A stretch of 64,000 nucleotides of DNA from Flammeovirga pectinis (GCF_003970675.1 NZ_CP034562.1:4659501-4723500), one strand, 5' to 3'; positions 28,801-37,574 are shown, counted from the first letter of the stretch. Made by a program: numbers and translations. The notes: generated from the letters alone by a model not told the origin.

Positions 28801-29703
28801 TGCAGAAAAACCCGTATATGTTCCTTTATGATGCCACATACCTTTAGCCCATGCTCTAGGTCTACCTGTATACATCAAATTAATAGCTTGTATTTTTCCG
28901 TTTTGAATACTTAATGAAGAGTAATCAAACCCTTGTTCTTCTACCTCTTCTAAAACAAACTCAAGAATTTCTCTTGCACCAGATGCATATCCCATATTAT
29001 CATAAGTAGCAAATGATTTAGGCGCTCTAAAGTAGCCAAATACAACATTTTCATATTCTACTAATCCTCCCGAAACATTTTCAAAGTATTTTTTTACTGA
29101 ACTATAATTTCCATTTACTTTAAAATTATCCCCATTCATCATCTGTTCGATAGTACTTTTATCCCAAACTGCAGGAGCATCACTAAAATCTACTAGAATA
29201 CATATTCCTTTGTAATTACCAATAACATGATTTGTAGGTGTAGCATGTTGTTCATTTCCATTCGCTGCACTTTTATGAATATCTTGAACGCCTAAATGAT
29301 CATTTTCTTTTAATGCATCTTGGTTCTGAGTTCTTTGTATTTCTATAGTTGATCGGTCTAAGTCAATATGTTTTTCTAACTGAAAGCTTACTCTAAAACT
29401 AGACATTGATACCCCGTAAGATTCTCCTGTATAATGAATACCTGTAGAAACCAATTCATTTCTAGATGCTGATAATTGGGCATAACAAATCCATTCTGTT
29501 TCTTCATCTCTAATAAGAGTATAACCATCTAAACTTTCTGCTCGCAAATAAAAATCATCTCCAAAAAGCTTTATTTGAACAACCGAACCATCTGGCTGTT
29601 CAAACTCCTGAACTTCTCCATTTCTAGGTGCTGCTAATAGAAAATGCATACCTACTCCAAGAAACAGTAGTAGTGTATACAACTTTTTAATAAATACTTG
29701 CAT
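25834..29703 (-). CDS. Secreted M6-family metalloprotease, multi-domain, with T9SS sorting domain
   Basis: A 1289-residue exported protease. After the signal peptide (1-25) and a prodomain-like region, the M6 catalytic domain has the zinc motif HENGH at 325-329 and the following WPDLY (D336), as in immune-inhibitor-A-like enzymes, with IMSGYG further on. Then two repeated Ig-like domains (TWSxNAPNGIF/LF type) flank a beta-sandwich carbohydrate-binding-like domain. Next come two bacterial Ig domains (VTLISP, VTLTSP; FYANDTLV, FYINDILF), a chitin-binding type 3-like domain with WSSVSQYRLGDVVEYNG, and a C-terminal T9SS type A domain (VYPNPTSGKVRI to KKIVVR). It likely attacks proteins in polysaccharide or chitin matrices. 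Alone on its strand. Confidence 0.92.
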   Translation of the reverse strand: MQVFIKKLYTLLLFLGVGMHFLLAAPRNGEVQEFEQPDGSVVQIKLFGDDFYLRAESLDGYTLIRDEETEWICYAQLSASRNELVSTGIHYTGESYGVSMSSFRVSFQLEKHIDLDRSTIEIQRTQNQDALKENDHLGVQDIHKSAANGNEQHATPTNHVIGNYKGICILVDFSDAPAVWDKSTIEQMMNGDNFKVNGNYSSVKKYFENVSGGLVEYENVVFGYFRAPKSFATYDNMGYASGAREILEFVLEEVEEQGFDYSSLSIQNGKIQAINLMYTGRPRAWAKGMWHHKGTYTGFSADGVSSKDYNTSPVNTDLSIGTIIHENGHMLCKWPDLYKYSSSTGTSGIGNFCIMSGYGSTKNPIPPNPYFRWLAGWTTVTNISNFNGTISESANDNTIYKYDHPTKSTEFFMIEAVQKTGHSAYLPDEGLTIWHIDRTGNNQTWDHEVWLEHANNTRNTHSGACWHDGGNEKFNDTTSPNSNWLDGSSSELEISEVSAVANTMTFNAVGNGSKCSNNDVVAITVSPQTSTIFRNETVQLLAAPLNQCGGMENVTVTWSENALSGLFTATEFGAYTITANVNNVSTSVTVNVVEDPNNCSDPTVIDLVLTPSTKTIFIGEQLVLEAIGFNKCGGETSISPTWSSNAPNGIFDATQQGVHEVTVSIGQLITNSIITVLPENATLISNNEQGNISFMNTEWYAHDDGINGGSTVTPSNPFEMTNDGANGSDYSAKINYTLNKGSLSYNPFVAFGFDMKSNSTDYNLTGSSGISFYHKGASLHLQTLLSSITDYAHYQVLIPSHSEWTKVTLQWSDFDQPSWGRNVTWNSSKVTGFKWQKNGNTGDNGTIYIDEVKIEGLIFETPLKPCTSTGIASLAILPQEQKVELNSNVQFEVTGLDNCGDRVDLLPTWSLNAPNGLFTASSLGTFDVTVSVLNTTTNETISTTTSITVALNELPLVTLISPLTGVFDTNEITVSADASDVDGTITKVEFYANDTLVRIEQTAPYSFIWTPENGTYELKVIAYDNLNASAISATEEVIINKIIPINELPIVTLTSPSSSFYEHNNLTVAATASDADGVITKVEFYINDILFTTEQASPYSFTWNPENGIYRLNAIAFDNENASTVSEEITVTIDKEEIPTCPVWSSVSQYRLGDVVEYNGTNYTVISDWPNVGENPKYNIDNNWGWAWQEGGSCESGPFAAPQIVLSSDLEESTLLEVYPNPTSGKVRITIPSGYGQLTLFNLQGQALFKVEVINSYQEEVDLSKYGKGIFVVYLEINGQTITKKIVVR

Positions 29704-29943
29704 AGCTGTAATTAGTTTAATTGATTATTAATAGATGACAATTCCCTATTAATCCACTTTGCTTAGCTACAAATATTTTAAAACTTTAAACGTTCTATTA
29801 CACTATACTATCATATGATTTCATTATTTGTTCAGTAGCTAACAAAACATTAAATAATCGTATTCTTTTGAGGATGTATTTGATTTAAACTTCTATATCG
29901 TTCTTTTAAAAATAGATTGAAGAATATAAAATCGTTCAAAAAA

Positions 29944-29977
29944 AATAGAGGTCATCAAGTAATTGATGACCTCTATT
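29944..29977 (-). terminator. gmk terminator
   Basis: AATAGAGGTCATCAA (29944-29958) pairs perfectly with TTGATGACCTCTATT (29963-29977). On the minus strand the stem is followed by a run of seven or more T. Confidence 0.9.
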
Positions 29978-29997
29978 CTCTATATTAATAGCATAGT

Positions 29998-30564
29998 CTA
30001 CGCTATTGCTTCTTTCACTAATTTTTCTGCATTTGCTAGTGCAATTTGTAGATCTTCATTTACTAAACGAATATCAAATTGATCACCAAATGGCATTTCT
30101 TCTGCAGCTTTTGCTACACGTTCCTTAATTGCTTCTTCGGAATCTGTAGCTCTATCTCTTAAACGTTGCTCTAAGCATTCTACACTTGGAGGGCATACAA
30201 AAACTGAAACGGCTTTTTCTGCAAAATAATTCTTTAAACTGATGCCTCCTTGGACATCAACATCTAAAACAACATGTTTGCCTTCGCTCCAAATTCTTTC
30301 TATTTCACTTTTTAAAGTGCCATAAAAAAGACCTTCATATACTTCCTCATGTTCTACAAATTCATCATTTGAAATTCGATTTTTAAAATCATCGAGAGAA
30401 ATGAAATAATAGTCTTTAGCGTCTTTTTCTTCTCCTCTCGGAGCACGTGTAGTTGCTGAAATTGAAAATGTCAATTCAGGAAATACACTCAAAAGGTGTC
30501 TCACAACGGTGGTTTTACCTGATCCTGATGGTGCAGAAAAGATAAATACTTTGCCTGATTTCAT
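29998..30564 (-). CDS. gmk: Guanylate kinase
   Basis: Phosphorylates GMP to GDP with ATP. 188 residues, normal. P-loop in SAPSGSGKTT (about 10-19), GMP-binding blocks SATTRAPRGEEKDAKDYYFI and EVYEGLFYGTL, then VLDVDVQGG and the lid segment RLRDRATDSEEAI. It lies 67 nt downstream of the ECF sigma factor gene on the same strand and may share its transcript; a strong terminator follows. Confidence 0.97.
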   Translation of the reverse strand: MKSGKVFIFSAPSGSGKTTVVRHLLSVFPELTFSISATTRAPRGEEKDAKDYYFISLDDFKNRISNDEFVEHEEVYEGLFYGTLKSEIERIWSEGKHVVLDVDVQGGISLKNYFAEKAVSVFVCPPSVECLEQRLRDRATDSEEAIKERVAKAAEEMPFGDQFDIRLVNEDLQIALANAEKLVKEAIA

Positions 30565-30631
30565 GCTTTATTTTTGCAATTTTTTTTGATTAAAGATGCA
30601 AAGATAATGACTTAAAATGGCTATTTCTCAT

Positions 30632-31225
30632 TTAGTTTGCTTTCTTTTGAGAATATCCCATTTTTTTTGCGTAGACAACTAATTTTTCTTTCAATAAATT
30701 TCGAGCTCTATGTAACCTACTTCTTACTGTTCCGATAGGAATATCAAGGATTTTAGACATTTCTTCGTAGGTGAATCCTTCTAAATCACATAAAATGATA
30801 ACAATTCTGAAATCAACTCCTAATGCATTCAATGCACTCGTTATTTCATCACCAATTCTGTATGTATTATTATCTTGACGTATACCTGAAACTAAATTAG
30901 GGTCATTTTTTTCTCCGTTATAAATAGTCTCTACTTCGTTATAATCAATTTTTGAAGGTTCCTTACTCTTCCTTCTATATTCATTGATAAAACTGTTTTT
31001 TAAAATTCGGAATAACCATGCTTTTGCATTAGTTCCTTTTTCGAACGAATCGATAAATCTATACGCTTTCATGTGCGTATCTTGTACTAAATCTTTTGCA
31101 TCTTCGTCGTCTCCAGTTAAGCGATAGGCAAAACTATACATTGAATCTGTGTGAGGAGCAAACTCTCGGTCGAAAATAATTAATCGTTCTTGAGTAGAAT
31201 TCTTCTTCTTTAGGTTATTACTCAT
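30632..31225 (-). CDS. ECF-type RNA polymerase sigma factor
   Basis: A 197-residue sigma-70 family regulator with only regions 2 and 4. Region 2: MYSFAYRLTGDDEDAKDLVQ and AKAWLFRILKNSFINEYRR. Region 4: LCDLEGFTYEEMSKILDIPI then GTVRSRLHRARNLLKE. The linker of about 50 residues (NDPNLVSGIRQDNN) is typical of a conserved Bacteroidota ECF group. No anti-sigma gene is adjacent. It precedes gmk. Confidence 0.92.
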   Translation of the reverse strand: MSNNLKKKNSTQERLIIFDREFAPHTDSMYSFAYRLTGDDEDAKDLVQDTHMKAYRFIDSFEKGTNAKAWLFRILKNSFINEYRRKSKEPSKIDYNEVETIYNGEKNDPNLVSGIRQDNNTYRIGDEITSALNALGVDFRIVIILCDLEGFTYEEMSKILDIPIGTVRSRLHRARNLLKEKLVVYAKKMGYSQKKAN

Positions 31226-31388
31226 AATTGTAATGATAGTGGAAAGAGCTACCTTTGAGGTACCTCTTTCTTAGTTAATAAATTAGGTTAAAACAGAAAG
31301 AACTTGTAATTACTTATTTGGCTTATCTAAATATAATACGCCAAATTGAAAAATCATTAAGAAGTACAGATATCGTGTAGATAATGTT

Positions 31389-32342
31389 ATGAGAGTGCAA
31401 CAATTAAAGAATATTGTTATAAGTGGTAGTGAAAATTTAAAAGATTTCAGTATTTCCATTCAGATAATCAATTATTTAAAAAATAAATATGCTGATTCTC
31501 ACGTTACTTGGATAGGAAATTCTGTTCAATCCGAGATTTCCAAATTTATTACATCTATAGATCAATTTCTTTTATTTGATACTATCGATGATGAAACATT
31601 AGAAAATACAGATGCTATCTTCTTTTTAAAGAGCGACAAAGTGTTATCTAAAAAAGCACGTGATTTAAAAATTAGCTACAGAATAGGAGGTAAGGATTCT
31701 TGGAGAAATAATAGAAGGTTAACACATAGTATAGATACTAGTACTGCTAGTTCTCTATTAGATGCTCACTTTTCATTTCTTCATGTACTAGATATTGATA
31801 CAACTGTTGATCTTTCGTTACAAATAGTAAATCACCCTATTTCTACTTTTAGAGGTATTATAAAAAAGGACCTTAATAATATAGTTTTCTACCCATATAG
31901 ATCGAATGCACATAGGGCATGGCCAGGAGTTCGGTATTTTGAACTTATAGATTCTTTACCAAAGTACGAATACAATTATATTATTGCTGGTTTAGAAGAA
32001 GAGGGGAAAGCTTTAAAATTTACTGCTCCAGAGTTATTTAGAGTACCAAGTGTAAAAGATGCTACAGATCTAGAAAGCTTAGAAGAAGCACTTGCTTTAA
32101 TTGCCAAATCAGATTTATTAGTTACCTATAATACAGATATTGCACATTTTGCAGAAGCAATGGGTAAAAAGGTAATTTGTATAACATCTTCTGCTGATGC
32201 CTTTTTTATCAATAAAAAAATTAAAACTATCCTTACTGAAAAGACAGATTGTTATGAGTGTATAGGAGATAAGCCTTGTGAGTGCTTGAGAAAATTAGAG
32301 ATAAATGAAGTAATATCAGAAATGGAAAATATTAAAATTTAA
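31389..32342 (+). CDS. Glycosyltransferase family 9 (heptosyltransferase-like)
   Basis: A 317-residue cytosolic protein with the two-Rossmann GT-B layout of GT9 enzymes that add heptose or related sugars to the lipopolysaccharide core. Indicators are the N-terminal LKNIVISGSENLKDFSISI, the NIVFYPYRSNAHRAWPG segment at the start of the second half, and LLVTYNTDIAHFAEAMGK near the nucleotide-sugar site, where classical members have a GPx-H-A pattern. The match is divergent and the sugar is unknown. Its 3' end overlaps the convergent histidine kinase gene by 11 bp. Confidence 0.7.
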   Translation: MRVQQLKNIVISGSENLKDFSISIQIINYLKNKYADSHVTWIGNSVQSEISKFITSIDQFLLFDTIDDETLENTDAIFFLKSDKVLSKKARDLKISYRIGGKDSWRNNRRLTHSIDTSTASSLLDAHFSFLHVLDIDTTVDLSLQIVNHPISTFRGIIKKDLNNIVFYPYRSNAHRAWPGVRYFELIDSLPKYEYNYIIAGLEEEGKALKFTAPELFRVPSVKDATDLESLEEALALIAKSDLLVTYNTDIAHFAEAMGKKVICITSSADAFFINKKIKTILTEKTDCYECIGDKPCECLRKLEINEVISEMENIKI

Positions 32343-33648
32343 TTGTAAAGATCGTTTCTTTTAGTGACGATTCTACTTTCAAACTCCCTTTATGCACTCT
32401 CGTAATTTGTTTACATAAAGCCAATCCAATTCCATTACCTGTATTTTTAGTAGTGAAAAAAGGAACAAAAATATGTTTCAGCTCATCTTCTGGAATCATA
32501 GATCCATTGTTGGTAATATGAATAACTAATTGATCTTTCAATTGAAAGTCCACTATTAATTCTGAGTTATCAACATATTTCATTGCTTCAATTGCATTCT
32601 TAATTATATTATTCACACATTGATGAATAAGCTGAGAGTCAAAATGATATATTATTTCTTTATTATCAATATTCAATAAATTCACTTTAATATTATGTTG
32701 ATAAGTCTCTTCTTCAAAACTATTCAATTCTTTTTGAAGAAAGTTATTCACATTGACTTCAACTTTTTTAGGTGTTGGTAACTTGGAAATTGAACGGTAA
32801 ATGTTGATAAAATTTAGTAAGCCTTCTGCTTGTTCATGAACTACCTTGATACTTTTCACATTTGTATCTATCATTTTTTGAGTAAGACTTTCTACCTCTA
32901 ATGGCGATTCATCTTCTTTGGTCATGGTCATCAACATACTATCAGAAAGAGAAATAATAGGAGTCATCCCATTCATGATTTCATGTGTCAATACACGAAT
33001 CAATTTACTATAAGATAGATGTTCCTTCTCCTCTAACTCTTGCGAAATATCTTGTAGTGTAAGTAAGAACACTGTTTGCTCTTCTCTTTTCAGTTGTCTA
33101 GCTTTCAATAAATAGTTGGATTGTTCTAAAGTCACTATATTCTCTCTAAAAGCCTTATCTATCAATTCTTTTGAAAAAATTGTTTTCTCGAACAGTTGCT
33201 GTAAATGCGTCAATACTTTTAAGTCTACTTTCTCTTTAAAAGAGGAATTCACATGCAAAATATGTCCATTTTCATCATATGTACATATTCCTACATGTTG
33301 GTTTTCAATTAACCAGTCTAAGTATTTTTCTTGGCGAATACTTTCCTTTTTTATTCTGGAAAAAGAGGCATGAATTTTATTTAATCTATACTGATAGACA
33401 TCGTTGAATTTCTTGATGTTTTTAGAATTCAAATAGCTCAAGTCTTCATTACCTATGGCTTCTACTATAATCAAACTATGATTTAACAATTTCTTTATTG
33501 TTGATAGTTGATAAGTAATTAATCCAACAGATAGAATAGCTAAAGTTATCAACAATGTTGGTTGCTGATAAAAATGAACCATTAATCCACCCATAGACAT
33601 CAACATTACTAGCACAATTCCTAGTTTTATATAGTGAATTTGTTTCAT
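32332..33648 (-). CDS. Sensor histidine kinase
   Basis: A 438-residue membrane kinase with two N-terminal membrane segments (about 7-24 and 31-48), a short linker, a PAS-like domain (NQHVGICTYDENGHILHVN), a dimerisation domain with phospho-accepting H222 in LTHEIMNGMTP, and an ATPase domain (NNIIKNAIEA; G-box TKNTGNGIGLALC). It starts inside the response-regulator stop (ATGA overlap, 4 nt), so the two are a translationally coupled pair. No periplasmic sensor domain is present; only a few residues separate the two membrane segments, so it probably senses through the membrane or the PAS domain. Confidence 0.93.
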   Translation of the reverse strand: MKQIHYIKLGIVLVMLMSMGGLMVHFYQQPTLLITLAILSVGLITYQLSTIKKLLNHSLIIVEAIGNEDLSYLNSKNIKKFNDVYQYRLNKIHASFSRIKKESIRQEKYLDWLIENQHVGICTYDENGHILHVNSSFKEKVDLKVLTHLQQLFEKTIFSKELIDKAFRENIVTLEQSNYLLKARQLKREEQTVFLLTLQDISQELEEKEHLSYSKLIRVLTHEIMNGMTPIISLSDSMLMTMTKEDESPLEVESLTQKMIDTNVKSIKVVHEQAEGLLNFINIYRSISKLPTPKKVEVNVNNFLQKELNSFEEETYQHNIKVNLLNIDNKEIIYHFDSQLIHQCVNNIIKNAIEAMKYVDNSELIVDFQLKDQLVIHITNNGSMIPEDELKHIFVPFFTTKNTGNGIGLALCKQITRVHKGSLKVESSLKETIFTIKF

Positions 33649-34997
33649 GATAATCCTAATTTCTTCATCTTATTATAAAGAGTCTGACGTGTTACCCCCA
33701 ATTCTCCAGCCGCTGCACTAATATTTTGTGGGTGTCTTTTCAAAGCTTTCTTTATCAACATTTCTTCCATATCAGCCATGTTTAATGTTTTGACATCAGT
33801 GTTTTCTGTAGAAGAAGTTACAATTAATTCAGCACTGATTTGAATACTGTCTGTTAAAATAACGGCTCTTTCGATCGTATGTTGAAGTTCTCTAACATTA
33901 CCCGGCCAATGGTATTTCGTTAATTTATCAAGAGCTGATTCCGAAAATTGTAAATCTCCTTTATCATATTTCTTTGCCAACAAATTTTTAAAATGATTTG
34001 CTAATAATACAATATCATCTCCTCTTTCTCTTAATGCCGGAACTTCTATTTGTATGGTATTGATTCTATAAAGTAAATCTTGGCGAAATTCTTCATTTTC
34101 CACCATTTTGAATAAGTTCTTATTGGTGGCTGAGATCAGTCGAATATCAATAGGAATTACTTTATTTCCGCCCACCTTTGTAATCTGACGATTTTGAAGT
34201 GCCGCTAATAGTTTGGCTTGAAGGGAAAATGAAAGGTTACCAATTTCATCTAGAAAAAGAGAACCTTTATTGGCTAATTCAAACTTACCAATTCTATCTT
34301 GGTGTGCATCCGTAAAGGCGCCTTTCACATGACCAAATAGTTCACTTTCAAAAAGTGTTTCAGATACGGCTCCCATATCTACTTCTACTAATTGTTCCTG
34401 ATTTCTTTTAGAAAAATGATGAATTGCCTTTGCGACTAATTCTTTACCTGTTCCATTCTCACCTGTAATTAAAATATTGGTGTCTGTCATTCCCACTTTC
34501 TCAATCAACGACATCATTGATTTCATGACAGCAGATTCTCCAATGATTTCAGGAAAGATGTTTTCTTCTGTACGTAATGCTTTCGCTTTCTGCTTTAATT
34601 CCTTGATTTCATTTTTGGATTCACTCAGTTGTAAGGCAGACTGTAGCGTAGCCAATAATTTTCTATTTTCCCATGGTTTTAAAATAAAGTCAGATGCACC
34701 TATTTTCAAGGATTCAACCGCTAATTCAACATGTCCATAAGCAGTCATCATCACCACTGATATGGCCGGGTAAGTTTCCTTGATTTTCTTTAACCATCGT
34801 ATTCCTTCCGCTCCGGTATTTAACCCTGGAGAAAAATTCATATCCAATAACACTACTTGATAGTCTTCAACTGCTAAGGTTTTCATGATCTCTTGAGGAT
34901 CTGCTAAAGCTGTGATTTTATCAAAGTAAGGTTCTAATATGATTTCCAAAGTGGCATGAATGGAAATGTTATCATCAATGATTAATAGGTTGCCCAT
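33645..34997 (-). CDS. Sigma-54-dependent response regulator, NtrC/AtoC type
   Basis: A 450-residue activator. Receiver domain 1-120 with acidic pocket D8-D9, phosphoacceptor D52, T85 and K107. AAA+ domain with Walker A GENGTGKE (179-186), the sigma-54 contact loop GAFTDA (226-231, a common variant of GAFTGA), LFLDEIG and the WPGNVREL block. The C-terminal Fis-type HTH is ISAAAGELGVTRQTLYNKMK. It is first in a two-gene operon with the kinase. In related genomes such pairs often control TolC-HlyD-ABC efflux operons; one lies 4.5 kb away at 39.5-45.2 kb. Confidence 0.95.
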   Translation of the reverse strand: MGNLLIIDDNISIHATLEIILEPYFDKITALADPQEIMKTLAVEDYQVVLLDMNFSPGLNTGAEGIRWLKKIKETYPAISVVMMTAYGHVELAVESLKIGASDFILKPWENRKLLATLQSALQLSESKNEIKELKQKAKALRTEENIFPEIIGESAVMKSMMSLIEKVGMTDTNILITGENGTGKELVAKAIHHFSKRNQEQLVEVDMGAVSETLFESELFGHVKGAFTDAHQDRIGKFELANKGSLFLDEIGNLSFSLQAKLLAALQNRQITKVGGNKVIPIDIRLISATNKNLFKMVENEEFRQDLLYRINTIQIEVPALRERGDDIVLLANHFKNLLAKKYDKGDLQFSESALDKLTKYHWPGNVRELQHTIERAVILTDSIQISAELIVTSSTENTDVKTLNMADMEEMLIKKALKRHPQNISAAAGELGVTRQTLYNKMKKLGLS

Positions 34998-35582
34998 GAG
35001 GTTTTATTTTTAATTTAGTCTGTTTTACTTTCAATCTAGCTTTCTTCTTCATTTTTTCCAATGATGAAAAAACGAAGCAAAAAAATCTAGGCTGAGAGGT
35101 CAAAAGCTAAATTCAAGATTGTTCGCCTAAATGATTTAAACTCGCTATGCTCAAACAATAAATCATTTTTAACGGCTCTCTATCTTAAATTTTTCACGCT
35201 TTTCCCTTCTAGGCCGATATACTTTCAAATTACATCACTATCCTTTCAATTATTTAAAAGTATTATTCTCATCTTAAATTTCGTCAATGTTATTCAGACA
35301 CAAAGTAACAGTGTCAAATATTTTTACACATTATTTATTTTAGACATCTTCTATTAATCCACTTCTATATAAATGCCAAATAGAATAACTAATCTATTCA
35401 TTAAAAAACTACTCTACATCGACCTTAAATTTTTTGCGTCGTTTTTGTTTCAAGACAAAAATGAAGAAGAATCACCCTTAACCTAGTTTAAGATTTTTTA
35501 TTGTTTTAGGTTATAAGCCCACCAATAATAAACCCGCCACCTTTGTGATGTAATCAAAACGAAATCAAAAAAAAATTATATC
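34998..35582. other. 585-nt gene-free region containing inverted-repeat elements
   Basis: No open frame with coding character is seen. It holds a long imperfect inverted repeat (35085-35216), a small hairpin TTTTTGT/ACAAAAA at 35442-35461, and a near-palindrome CTTAACCTAGTTTAAG about 20 nt further right. The phrase CTTAAATTTTT recurs in both halves, as if a decayed second copy of the element were present. The promoters of the divergent regulator and NmrA genes must also lie here, but no perfect TAnnTTTG box was found. Confidence 0.55.
35085..35216. repeat. Imperfect inverted-repeat element (REP/MITE-like)
   Basis: The centre is a perfect stem, AAATGATTTA (35130-35139) with TAAATCATTT (35158-35167), around a loop containing CTCGCTATGCTC. 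Outside it are ATTCAAGAT and ATCTTAAAT, then AAAAGC and GCTTTT, then GAGAGG opposite CTCTC out of register. TCTAGGC appears near both ends. The overall form suggests a dispersed non-coding element that folds on itself. Confidence 0.5.
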
Positions 35583-36473
35583 ATGGAAAAGAAAATCATA
35601 GTAGTAATCGGAGCAACAGGTGCACAAGGAAGTGGAGTAGTTAAAGCATTAAAAGAATCAACTGATTTTGTAGTTAGAGCAGTAACTAGAAATCCTGAGA
35701 AATATGATGGCTTAGCTGACGAAGCAGTTGCAGCTGATCTTACAGATGCATCTACATTACCTAAAGCATTGGAAAATGCATATGGTGTATTTGGAGTGAC
35801 AAACTTCTGGGAACCTAATAAAGTTTCTGAAGTTGAGCAAGGTCAAAACCTTATTAATGCAGCTAAAGAAGCAGGAGTAAAACACTTTGTATGGTCAACA
35901 CTTCCAAATGTTGAAGAAATCAGTGATGATACTTTTGATGTTCCTCACTTTACAGGTAAAGCTAAATTAAATGCAATTGTTGCTGAAGCTGGTTTTGAAA
36001 CTTATACTTTAGTTGAACCTCCATTCTATTACCAAAACTTTGTGGGTATGTTAGCTCCACAACAGTTGGAAGATGGTACTACAGGATGGGCTTTACCAAT
36101 TGATCCCGCTGCTAAAGTTATTCATATGGGAGATATTTCTGAATTAGGAAATTTAGTTGCTAGTGCTTTCATAAAACCTGAAGAAGCTAATGGTAAATTA
36201 TTATCTTTTGTAGGTGGTATATATAGCTTCAATGAGGTAATTGATATTTATAAATCTCAAGGTATTGAGTATTCATTCCAATATGTTCCTGCTGATATCT
36301 TCTCTGGTTTATTTGAAGGAGCAGCGGAAATTGCTCAAATGTTATTGTACTTTGAGGCACATACTTATATGGGGCCTGATGCTGTAGCTCATTCTAACGC
36401 TGCAGATAAAATTACAATCAAACCTTTTACTTCATTAGATAAATGGGTAAAAGCACAAACTATAGAGGCTTAA
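35583..36473 (+). CDS. NmrA-family NAD(P)-binding protein
   Basis: Atypical SDR of 296 residues. Rossmann motif GATGAQGSG at about 10-18, then VRAVTRNPEKYDGLADEA and the family's FGVTNFWE, VKHFVWSTLPNV and LVEPPFYYQNF blocks. NmrA/HSCARG proteins usually lack the catalytic Tyr-Lys pair and act as redox-sensing regulators or as quinone or aldehyde reductases; which applies here is not visible. It lies alone between the two-component genes and the GntR operon, followed by a hairpin. Confidence 0.88.
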   Translation: MEKKIIVVIGATGAQGSGVVKALKESTDFVVRAVTRNPEKYDGLADEAVAADLTDASTLPKALENAYGVFGVTNFWEPNKVSEVEQGQNLINAAKEAGVKHFVWSTLPNVEEISDDTFDVPHFTGKAKLNAIVAEAGFETYTLVEPPFYYQNFVGMLAPQQLEDGTTGWALPIDPAAKVIHMGDISELGNLVASAFIKPEEANGKLLSFVGGIYSFNEVIDIYKSQGIEYSFQYVPADIFSGLFEGAAEIAQMLLYFEAHTYMGPDAVAHSNAADKITIKPFTSLDKWVKAQTIEA

Positions 36474-36494
36474 TTTCATCCAACTACATACAAC

Positions 36495-36534
36495 AATCCC
36501 CTGTTACTAGTTTATCTAATTACAGGGGATTTTA
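36495..36534 (+). terminator. Terminator after the NmrA-family gene
   Basis: AATCCCCTGT (36495-36504) pairs with ACAGGGGATT (36522-36531), followed by TTT. A 10-bp stem. Confidence 0.75.
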
Positions 36535-36537
36535 TTG

Positions 36538-37218
36538 TTATCTATAAGAATAATTTATCTTTGAATCAGCATCTTTTTGCAAATTTGTATTACCAGGATT
36601 AGTAATGTACACATAAGATTTATCAGCTATTTCACCAGATACATTATCGACTGAACCTAATGCTTTAAATTCAGAATCATTGATATTCAGTTGAAGCTCT
36701 GCTACATTTGAATAGCAACGTAAGGTCGATTTATTCCTACTGTTGACTTCTACCTTAGATATTTTTTTTATTGCTTCCGGAAGAATATTTAGATCTGATT
36801 CATCTAAATCTAATTTCAATGTATTACCTGAATAACTATCAATATTTAAGTTCGATGACAGCATCTGCACTTCTAAGTTTTTCTCTGGAAGATTTAATTG
36901 TACATACTTAATTTTCTTTTCGATGTCATCAGGTATTTTAGATAAAATCAATGTATCTCCCTTTATTTCAAATGGTACATCAAACTTTGCTTCATCTTTA
37001 TTAAGAGCTAATTTAAATTCATATTTATCAGCTGTTTTCACACCAATTTTATAATTAGTATTGTCTAAAATAATATGTGAATATGCTGGTGTTGAGGAAT
37101 AAAAAGCATTTTCTTCGACACTTTTCTTTCCTCTTGCCACCGAGACTAATGCTCCCATTATGATAAACAAAGAAACGCTACATAATATTGAGAGCAGATA
37201 TATATTACTTTTCTTCAT
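36538..37218 (-). CDS. Membrane-anchored DUF4097/adhesin-like hypothetical protein
   Basis: A 226-residue protein with one N-terminal membrane segment (about 7-29), then a beta-rich domain whose short repeats (VQMLSSNLNIDSYSGN, LKLDLDESDLNIL, LQLNINDSEFKALG) suggest a right-handed beta-helix of the DUF2807/DUF4097 sort. It overlaps the GntR gene by 14 nt, so it is the last member of the GntR-ABC operon. Function unknown; it is likely exposed on the outer face of the inner membrane or in the periplasm. Confidence 0.65.
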   Translation of the reverse strand: MKKSNIYLLSILCSVSLFIIMGALVSVARGKKSVEENAFYSSTPAYSHIILDNTNYKIGVKTADKYEFKLALNKDEAKFDVPFEIKGDTLILSKIPDDIEKKIKYVQLNLPEKNLEVQMLSSNLNIDSYSGNTLKLDLDESDLNILPEAIKKISKVEVNSRNKSTLRCYSNVAELQLNINDSEFKALGSVDNVSGEIADKSYVYITNPGNTNLQKDADSKINYSYR

Positions 37219-37573
37219 GGTATAATTCTTTTAAATAGTTCTGAAGTTCTTCAAATGATATTCCTAATTTATTGGCTGTTTCTACCGTTTCTGGCAACGT
37301 ATCAGTGAAGAATTCTTCTTGTTTTGATTTTAAAATTATGTTTTTGGCTCCTTCACTTACAAAGTATCCTTTTCCTCTTTGAGTATAAATAATTCCTTCT
37401 TGTTGTAATACTGAATAGGCTTTTATTGTTGTATTTGGATTTACACCCACTATCCCTGCTAATTCTCTTGTTGAGGGAATTTTTCCAGATTCTTTATATT
37501 CTCCTTCCATAATTTTATCTTTTACATCATCTCCTATTTGGGTGAAAATGCTTTTTGTGTTTTTAAACTCCAT
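37205..37573 (-). CDS. GntR-family regulator, YtrA type
   Basis: A 122-residue repressor with the winged-helix domain of GntR proteins (KIPSTRELAGIVGVNPNTT then LQQEGIIYTQRGKGYFV) and only a short C-terminal dimerisation tail, the mark of the YtrA subfamily. These normally repress their own ABC-transporter operon. A matching palindrome lies at 39220-39243, over the operon's start. It is packed tightly after the permease gene (1 nt between them) and overlaps the adhesin-like gene. Confidence 0.92.
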   Translation of the reverse strand: MEFKNTKSIFTQIGDDVKDKIMEGEYKESGKIPSTRELAGIVGVNPNTTIKAYSVLQQEGIIYTQRGKGYFVSEGAKNIILKSKQEEFFTDTLPETVETANKLGISFEELQNYLKELYHEEK

Positions 37574-37574
37574 C

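Noticed and set aside
33546-33554. Isolated TTATCAACA copies here and at 32697, 32812, 39399, 56660 and 59917
   Set aside because: Single DnaA-box-like 9-mers inside genes or gaps without clustering are expected by chance in A/T-rich DNA.
34998-35582. A missed small gene in the 585-nt gap
   Set aside because: Frames are short and carry frequent stops; the region is better explained by inverted-repeat elements.
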